From JANYHH01 sp965249745 (GTDB lineage: Bacteria > Deinococcota > Deinococci > Deinococcales > JAAFIG01): a stretch of 64,000 bases of DNA. Each line of letters begins with the position of its first letter. Position 1 is the first letter of the stretch. The position numbers and the translations under genes are program-made. Under the pieces are notes generated by a model that was given only the letters and a program-made list of their open reading frames with translations, was not told where the DNA came from and did no database searches. The DNA lies in contig OZ252252.1 of the NCBI GenBank assembly GCA_965249745.1, positions 3,100,001 to 3,164,000 on the forward strand, in the 5' to 3' direction. Below, piece by piece: positions 58,618 through 64,000 of the stretch.

Positions 58618-60081
58618 ATGTCCAGTGCCCAGCCCAGCCTCGTCTGGTTCAAACGCGACCTGCGCGTCCGCGATCACGCGCCGCTGCTCGAGGCATCGCA
58701 ACACGGTGAACTAATCGCGCTGTACCTGTACGAACCCGAGCTGATCCACAACCCAGAGTTCGACTCGAGCCACCTGGAATTCATCAATCAAAGCCTGAGC
58801 GAACTGGCAACGCAACTCGAGCGGGTCGGCGGCAGGCTGGTGACTCGAGTTGGAGAGGCGACGGCGGTTTTATCCAGACTGCAAGAGGAAACGGGTTTCA
58901 CGCGTCTGTACAGCCACATGGAAACCGGGAACGGTCTGACCTTCGCCCGTGACCGCCGCGTCAAAGCCTGGTGTCGGGAGCGCGGCATTCGCTGGCAGGA
59001 GGTCGCCCAGCACGGCATCATGCGCGGTTCCGCGCCGCGACCCGTCTGGGGCGTCAACTGGGACTCGTTGATGCGCTCCCCGACGATTGAACCGCCACTG
59101 GGCTTGAAGTCAGCGCCGCTCGAGACGGCTGGGATTCTCAGCGCCAAAGATTTCAACCTCGAGCCGAACCGAAAAGAGATTCAACCCGGTGGCTCAGACG
59201 CCGGGTATGGGTTGCTCGAGTCGTTTCTGGGGGATCGCGGGCGCGAGTACCAACGGGCGATGTCGTCGCCGGAGGCGGGCTGGGACGCCTGCTCGCGGCT
59301 GTCGCCGCATATCGCTTTTGGGACGGTATCCCTGCGCGAAGCCTTCCAGCGCAACCTCGAGCGGTTTGACCTGTACAAGCAGACCGACCGGACCTTCGCA
59401 CGATCCTTGCAATCGTTTCACAAGCGGCTGCACTGGCACTGCCACTTCATGCAAAAGTTGGAAGATCAGCCGGATTTGGAGTTTCGGAATCTCAACCGTG
59501 CGTTTGACGGGTTGCGTGAACAGAACTTCGACCGGGAGCGCTTCGAGCGTTTTTGTCGCGGTGTGACCGGCTATCCGATGATAGACGCCTGCGTGCGCTG
59601 CTTGCTGCACACCGGCTGGATCAACTTTCGGATGCGCGCCATGCTGGTCAGTTTCGCCTCGCATCACCTATGGCTGCACTGGCGCGAGGTCGGCGTGTTT
59701 CTGGCGCGGCACTTTCTGGATTTCGAGCCGGGGATTCACTGGCCGCAGATGCAGATGCAGGCGGCCGTCACCGGAACCAACACCGTGCGGGTCTACAGCG
59801 CGATCAAGCAGGCGCGGGAGCAAGACCCGACGGGCGCGTTCATTCGCCGCTGGGTTCCAGAGCTGAGCGCCGTTCCCCTGCCATACCTGCACCAACCCGA
59901 GACGCTGCCGCCGCTCCTCACCCCGATGCTGGACGTGTGTTACCCCGCGCCGCTCGTCGCGGAACGCGAGGTCTTACGGGCTGCTCGGGCCGAGATTTAC
60001 AGCTTGAAACGCAGCCCCGATGCTCGGCTCGAGCGCCAGCGCGTGCTGGAGCGCCACTCGCGGGCAGCGCGTCACACATGA
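58618..60081 (+). CDS. phrB: FAD-dependent DNA photolyase/cryptochrome family
   Basis: A 487-residue flavoprotein. The N-terminal domain (LVWFKRDLRVRDHAPLLEA) binds an antenna cofactor. The C-terminal FAD-binding half has HKRLHWHCHFMQKLE, GYPMIDACVRCLLHTGWINFRMRAMLVSFASHHL and LDFEPGIHWPQMQMQAAVTGTN. It resembles the FAD-binding photolyase subgroup; whether it repairs cyclobutane dimers or acts as a cryptochrome is not settled by sequence. The ATG is 9 nt after CATAAT, with the RDRM between -35 and -10, so it should be induced by DNA damage. Confidence 0.9.
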   Translation: MSSAQPSLVWFKRDLRVRDHAPLLEASQHGELIALYLYEPELIHNPEFDSSHLEFINQSLSELATQLERVGGRLVTRVGEATAVLSRLQEETGFTRLYSHMETGNGLTFARDRRVKAWCRERGIRWQEVAQHGIMRGSAPRPVWGVNWDSLMRSPTIEPPLGLKSAPLETAGILSAKDFNLEPNRKEIQPGGSDAGYGLLESFLGDRGREYQRAMSSPEAGWDACSRLSPHIAFGTVSLREAFQRNLERFDLYKQTDRTFARSLQSFHKRLHWHCHFMQKLEDQPDLEFRNLNRAFDGLREQNFDRERFERFCRGVTGYPMIDACVRCLLHTGWINFRMRAMLVSFASHHLWLHWREVGVFLARHFLDFEPGIHWPQMQMQAAVTGTNTVRVYSAIKQAREQDPTGAFIRRWVPELSAVPLPYLHQPETLPPLLTPMLDVCYPAPLVAEREVLRAARAEIYSLKRSPDARLERQRVLERHSRAARHT

Positions 60082-60104
60082 CAGTTTTGGTGCGATACTG
60101 AACC

Positions 60105-60701
60105 ATGTGGCAATTGTTCTGGGGGTTCGTGCTATTTCAGCTCGGGATTCGAGTTTGGTTCCGGCTGCGGCCGCAACCGATTCCGCACGGCTGGTCGTGG
60201 CTCTTGGAGAACCCGTGGCGCAGGGTCTACCGCGACCCAGAGCGCACGGCTGACGCCTGCCAGTTGCGAGCCACCGACACGGTGCTGGAGCTTGGCTGCG
60301 GTTCCGGGTTGTTCACGAGGGCGCTGGCAGGACGCTGCGCCCGGCTGATCGCCTCAGACCTGAGCCAGGCGTATCTGAATGAGACGGCGGTCAAAACGCG
60401 TGACCTGACCAACCTCGAGTTACTGCTCGCCGATGCGACGGCGCTGCCCCTGCCGGACTCGAGCGTGGACGCCGTGGTGCTGATCTCCGCACTGACCGAA
60501 GTGCCGGAACCCGTGAAAGCACTCCTCGAATGTCGTCGGGTGCTACGACCCGGCGGGCGAGTCGTGGTCAGCGAGGAGCTGTTCGCGCCGGAATATGTGA
60601 CGGCGGGCGTGACCGACCGTTGGGCGAGCCAGGCTGGGTTGACTCGAGTGAGCGCCAGCGGCAACACCTGGGTATACCTTCGGCAGTATGTCAGCGAGTA
60701 G
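60105..60701 (+). CDS. Class I SAM-dependent methyltransferase
   Basis: A 198-residue methyltransferase of the Methyltransf_11 group. VLELGCGSGLFTRAL is motif I, LIASDLSQ motif II, LPLPDSSVDAVVLISALTEV motif IV and RVLRPGGRVVVSEELF post-motif region. The N-terminal 30 residues (WQLFWGFVLFQLGIRVWFRL) are hydrophobic and may attach it to the membrane, suggesting a lipid or quinone substrate. It begins 24 bases after phrB and may be on its transcript. Confidence 0.88.
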   Translation: MWQLFWGFVLFQLGIRVWFRLRPQPIPHGWSWLLENPWRRVYRDPERTADACQLRATDTVLELGCGSGLFTRALAGRCARLIASDLSQAYLNETAVKTRDLTNLELLLADATALPLPDSSVDAVVLISALTEVPEPVKALLECRRVLRPGGRVVVSEELFAPEYVTAGVTDRWASQAGLTRVSASGNTWVYLRQYVSE

Positions 60702-60734
60702 ACGGAGTAGCGTTTCCCTCGAGCGGCTGAAATC

Positions 60735-61304
60735 TTAAACTCTGTCCAGCCCTAAGTGAAGCGCGGTTTCCCGCGCTGCCTCTTCGGACACGTGTGCCGC
60801 GACGACCTCGAGCGCCAGCAGGGCCGCGCCGTGGGAACGAGCGGCGAACCAGCGCCCGGATTCGTTCTTGACGATCGGCTGCTCCAACACATCGCCCGGA
60901 TTGAACTTCCAGACGGTCTCGAGCAGACTCGGGAAGGTCGTGACGCGCTGATCCGCCAGCAGCCCAGCCTCGCCGAGCAACAACACGCCGCTGGTGCTGG
61001 CGCACAAATTTTTCACTCGAGTCGCCTGGGTTTTCAGGTACTGCGCGGTCGTCGCGTCTTTTACTAAGCGGTCAACACCGCCCCCGCCCGGCACGAACAG
61101 CGCGTCGGGTTCCGGGGCCGCCGAGAACGCGTAGGTCGGTGTCATGACCAGTCCGGACGCGCCGAGGACGCTGGCTCGAGTTCGGGACACGGTGTAGGCG
61201 TGGAGTTCGGTCTCTGAATAGCGCGCGGCCGTGCGGAACACGGTCAGAATCCCGGCCGGTTCCAGCTCCAGGACTTCGTGGTAGATCAGCACGGCGATGT
61301 TCAC
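60735..61304 (-). CDS. DJ-1/PfpI-family protein (ThiJ-like)
   Basis: A 189-residue DJ-1/PfpI fold protein. VNIAVLIYHEVLELEPAGIL is the N-terminal strand with the conserved Glu, and the nucleophile elbow Cys is in LCASTSGVLLLGEAGLL. LFVPGGGGVDRL is the glycine-rich loop typical of the AraC-less ThiJ/isonitrile-hydratase-like subgroup. The longer frame to 61430 is rejected: a TAGAAT box ends 7 nt before GTG 61302-61304 and the family N-terminus begins there. Confidence 0.88.
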   Translation of the reverse strand: MNIAVLIYHEVLELEPAGILTVFRTAARYSETELHAYTVSRTRASVLGASGLVMTPTYAFSAAPEPDALFVPGGGGVDRLVKDATTAQYLKTQATRVKNLCASTSGVLLLGEAGLLADQRVTTFPSLLETVWKFNPGDVLEQPIVKNESGRWFAARSHGAALLALEVVAAHVSEEAARETALHLGLDRV

Positions 61305-61320
61305 ACGGGTGATTCTACGG

Positions 61321-62565
61321 TCACGGGCTGGCGGGTGTCTGAACCACCCAGGCGACCGAGAGCGCGGTCGCGCCGCCCAAGAAAAAGTTCGTTTGCGTTT
61401 GCACGCCCGTCGGAAACCCGAAGATATCAATCTTTTGCAGGCTCGAGCCGAGCGTCGTGGACCCGGCCAGCGCCCAGGCGAAGCCGTCCGGGGTGAAGAC
61501 CAAGTCCGGTGAGGAGAAACCCAGAATCACGCTGTCAATCCGTTTCGGATCGCTGGCTTGCAGGTCGCGTTTCAGCAAGACGCTGTTCGGGCGCAGGTAC
61601 GCGGTCAGGCTGTCAGAGGACTGGCGCGTGTTGATCGCCCGCTGCGCGGCTCCGACCACTTGCGGCTGGTCAATCTGTGGCACGCCCGTGACCTCGTTGC
61701 CGAACCCGACGGCGGGGGCATCGGTCGTGCCGGTCAGGTTGATCGCCACCGTCTTGCCTCCAAAGCCATTAATGGTCGCCACGAACCCAGTGCCATTGCG
61801 ACCTACATCTACCTGATTGTTACTCGAAGCTGAGACATCGGCTAACACAGCCGACTGGGCTGGTGGAGCCGCGAGATTGCTTAAGGCGTAACGCTCGAGA
61901 CGATAGCGATTGGCGAAGGGTTCCAAGACGATCAGGTCGGCGTCGCTCAGCGAGGCGGCGAACTGACCACTGCTTTGTCGGTCCCCAGCGTTAATCACCG
62001 TCAACAACCCACCCGTCAAGAGCGCCCCAGTTCTAGCATCGAAGACTGCGACTCGAGCCGCGCGCGTTGTGCTGTTATCGCAGCCGCTCGAGAGGTCGGC
62101 GGGATCGTCCAGCGCAACGAGTTTGCTCTCGTCCGGCGATAAGGACAGTCGGGTCGGGCAGAAGTTTGGGATCGCGGGGGGTGCGAAACCGGGCGCGGGC
62201 GTCAGGGCGGCCGTGAATCTCTGGACCGTCCCGGACGCGGGCAGGCTGACGAACACGGCGTCACCGGCCGCGGTGTTGAGCGCGTCGTAAGGCTGGGTTG
62301 GTGTGGCGGTCAGGGCGCAGGTTCCGGTCGTCGTCCCCGTCCCGAGCGCTTCGATGCTGGCGACCAGAATTCCCGGTGACACGAAGGCTTGGCGCTGCCC
62401 GTTGCAGAACAGGCTGAACGCCAGGTTGGGCTGGGTGGCCGTACCGCGCAGGGGCACGACTAGCTCTAAATTGGGATTGCCCTCCTTGGAACCGGTGCAG
62501 GCGGCGAGTACGCCGAGCAAGACGCTCCCGAAGGCCCAGGGCCTAAGCTGTTTTGCGATCACCAT
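61321..62565 (-). CDS. Lipoprotein with beta-propeller-like body
   Basis: A 414-residue lipoprotein. The signal peptide VIAKQLRPWAFGSVLLGVLAAC ends in lipobox LAAC. The body contains repeated strand-turn units (LSLSPDESKLVALDDPADL, RVAVFDARTGALL, IVLEPFANRYRLERYALS, TGFVATINGFGGKTVAINL, LVFTPDGFAWALAGS) typical of beta-propeller lipoproteins. GGAGG lies before ATG 62563-62565. It follows the outer-membrane gene by 26 bases on the same strand, so both probably serve envelope biogenesis. Confidence 0.75.
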   Translation of the reverse strand: MVIAKQLRPWAFGSVLLGVLAACTGSKEGNPNLELVVPLRGTATQPNLAFSLFCNGQRQAFVSPGILVASIEALGTGTTTGTCALTATPTQPYDALNTAAGDAVFVSLPASGTVQRFTAALTPAPGFAPPAIPNFCPTRLSLSPDESKLVALDDPADLSSGCDNSTTRAARVAVFDARTGALLTGGLLTVINAGDRQSSGQFAASLSDADLIVLEPFANRYRLERYALSNLAAPPAQSAVLADVSASSNNQVDVGRNGTGFVATINGFGGKTVAINLTGTTDAPAVGFGNEVTGVPQIDQPQVVGAAQRAINTRQSSDSLTAYLRPNSVLLKRDLQASDPKRIDSVILGFSSPDLVFTPDGFAWALAGSTTLGSSLQKIDIFGFPTGVQTQTNFFLGGATALSVAWVVQTPASP

Positions 62566-62591
62566 CGTCTGACCTCCAGAGTCATGCAGAT

Positions 62592-64000
62592 TCATTTCAG
62601 CGGCGGGATGAACGGCAAGAGCGGGAACTTCAGACCCTCGTTCGGCGTGGTCGTGAAAATGTCTTGTTTGCCGAACGGCAGGATGACGCTGAAGCTGAAG
62701 TTGATGCCCTCTTTCGGCGTCGAGTCCACAGTGAATTGCAGGCTGTAACAGCACTGATCGAAGATCAGTGTAAAGACCGGGCGCAGGTCGGCGGGAAACG
62801 ATCCAGAACTGGGGCTGCTGGCGTTGTACGGCGGCGTGAACAGCGGCAGATCGGAGCTGCCATCGTCGCTGAACTCGTAGGTTCCACGCAGGTACAGCGC
62901 AATGAAAATGGACGGGCGCGGGCTGCCGTCCTGCGAGAAGGCGAACGACACACCGATCGGTTTCAATTCAAACCGGTCCTTGAACACGCCGCCTACCACC
63001 GTGCGCGAGTAGGTGACGTTGGCGAAGGCGCTGAAGCCCGGCACGACATCCCAGGCGAAGCCAAACGTGGCGCTCGAGAAGCGCCAGTCGTTCTGATTGC
63101 GCCACGGCAGCAGCAGCAGGAAATTCACGGAGAACTCGAAAGCTCCGCCCTGGTTCTCACTGCGGCTCGAGACGGTTCCCGCCAATGTGGGCTGGTAGAA
63201 CTCCAGGGTGGCCAGATCCACGGCGCTGCTGAACTGGAGGCTCCACGGGAGCGGGTCGGTCGCGTTGATCGTGACCGAGACTCGAGACGGCGGTTGCGGC
63301 GTGCTAGTGGAATAGGTGTACGGCGCGAAGTCCAGTTGATCCGCGAGGCTGACCGTGTAATTCCCGAAGCGGGCGCTGAACGAACCGTTCAACCTGGCAT
63401 ACGGTTGCGGCGGGGCGGGCGCAATGTTGGTGTACTGCGGCGGGGTCAGCGTCTGATTCAGGCTGAGCGTGACCGGGTTCTCCTGGGTTCCCAGGATCAA
63501 GGTGCTGTTGAGCGACCAGCCTCGAATCTCGCCGTTGTTGAGGTTCTGCGTCAACCCGAGCGACAGGCTGAAGCGTCCGGCGTCCGGGCTGCGATAGCCG
63601 ACCTGAAACCGCAGGTCGTCCCAGGCGGGCACGAAGAATGGGTTCAGCCGGTCAAAGAAACGGTACCCGGTTCCAACACTAAAATTCACGCCGGAGCTGA
63701 CGTTATTCTGCAATGAGACCGCGTAACTCACCGGCTCTAAGCGGTCCCAGTCGAAGCTGCTCGAGACGGTCAGGCTGATCGGTGCCGGGTTCACGGTCAG
63801 GTTGAGGCTCAGCGGGTCGGCGGGTCGTTGCGTGCGGGTGAACTCGAGGCGCTGCCCGAAGCCCAAGCCCAGCCAGGGAAAAGGACTGGCGTTCAGGCCT
63901 AAGTTCAGGCTGGCGTTTGGGGCGCGTTGCGCCACCCGGTCAAACGAAAACGGACTCTCGCCCTCGGAGATCGTGTAGGCGTACCCGGCGCTGAAGTTCA
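62592..64000 (-). CDS. Outer-membrane beta-barrel, LptD-like C-terminal part (partial)
   Basis: The frame is open to the window end, so the N-terminus is missing. The visible ~469 residues are amphipathic beta-strands with aromatic girdles (FSLSLGLTQNLNNG, DWRFSSATFGFAWDVVPGF, SAFANVTYSRTVVGG, FIALYLRGTYEFS) and end SFSVILPFGKQDIF. FTLIFDQCCYSLQFTVDS recalls the disulfide-bearing C-terminal strand of LptD, the outer-membrane assembly protein. Deinococcota lack classical LPS, so the exact cargo is unclear. A GTG at 63933-63935 is internal, not the start. Confidence 0.7.
   Translation of the reverse strand, partial: NFSAGYAYTISEGESPFSFDRVAQRAPNASLNLGLNASPFPWLGLGFGQRLEFTRTQRPADPLSLNLTVNPAPISLTVSSSFDWDRLEPVSYAVSLQNNVSSGVNFSVGTGYRFFDRLNPFFVPAWDDLRFQVGYRSPDAGRFSLSLGLTQNLNNGEIRGWSLNSTLILGTQENPVTLSLNQTLTPPQYTNIAPAPPQPYARLNGSFSARFGNYTVSLADQLDFAPYTYSTSTPQPPSRVSVTINATDPLPWSLQFSSAVDLATLEFYQPTLAGTVSSRSENQGGAFEFSVNFLLLLPWRNQNDWRFSSATFGFAWDVVPGFSAFANVTYSRTVVGGVFKDRFELKPIGVSFAFSQDGSPRPSIFIALYLRGTYEFSDDGSSDLPLFTPPYNASSPSSGSFPADLRPVFTLIFDQCCYSLQFTVDSTPKEGINFSFSVILPFGKQDIFTTTPNEGLKFPLLPFIPPLK

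Overview
The window is about 64 kb of a roughly 60% GC chromosome that reads as a member of the Deinococcaceae (genus Deinococcus or a close relative; the species cannot be named from this sequence). Four independent signs support this. A Crp/Fnr regulator of the SdrP/DdrI type is present (12650-13270, minus). A 17-bp palindrome upstream of ruvB matches the Deinococcus radiation/desiccation response motif (58591-58607). More than ten genes have a TANNNT -10 box ending only 5-8 nt before the start codon, the leaderless arrangement common in Deinococcus. Several proteins align best by eye with Deinococcus-Thermus versions (RuvB, SdrP, GroEL, a C-terminal LptD-like fragment). The sequence is also saturated with the palindrome CTCGAG, far above chance.

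Layout. 0-5 kb: GNAT acetyltransferase, two tRNA genes, a lipoprotein serine hydrolase, an alpha/beta hydrolase, truD. 5-9.9 kb: pstS-pstC-pstA-pstB-phoU with Pho-box-like 11-nt repeats before pstS and pstC. 10-18.9 kb: M19 dipeptidase, SDR, the SdrP/DdrI regulator, then a tightly overlapping prfA-nudix-VOC-ankyrin-helical cluster, a secreted GH16 glucanase and a PepSY membrane protein. 19-27.1 kb is the accessory zone: an AT-rich zinc-ribbon orphan, a MazEF-like module, housekeeping murI-rph, dps and tRNA-Lys, a HigBA-like module between ~58-bp imperfect direct repeats, and a polymorphic-toxin locus (toxin, AT-rich immunity candidate, second toxin N-terminus without a toxin domain). 27.2-33 kb: ispH, gluQ, DUF817, CIRCE-controlled groES-groEL. 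33-44 kb: a Doc-like toxin with a damaged upstream antitoxin, small enzymes and regulators, two paralogous Deinococcus-type hypotheticals, DUF2785, a MliC/YbaY/META fusion, tpiA, DUF1304, tautomerase, aldo/keto reductase, IMPase-like. 44-49.6 kb: TPR protein, hydrolase-SdpR-SdpI operon, ffh, Rsm22-like methyltransferase. 49.8-51.4 kb: a CRISPR array without cas genes, with worn repeat copies on its left side around a DUF2200 gene. 51.5-54.2 kb: two sugar-type ABC permeases, the second with a large extracytoplasmic insertion. 54.2-64 kb: MBL hydrolase plus TPR regulator, a frameshifted DUF6985-like gene, ruvB and a photolyase diverging from one RDRM, a methyltransferase, a DJ-1/PfpI protein, a lipoprotein, and an outer-membrane beta-barrel protein cut by the window edge.

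How the parts work together. Stress control is prominent: phosphate starvation (Pho boxes), heat shock (CIRCE/HrcA), DNA damage (RDRM/DdrO) and an SdrP-type regulator all appear within 64 kb. Foreign or selfish modules (19-20.8, 23.4-27.1, 33.0-33.6, 49.8-51.4 kb) stand out by lower GC and/or scarcity of CTCGAG, or by repeats. No function is claimed from database searches; family calls rest on motifs and remembered family features.
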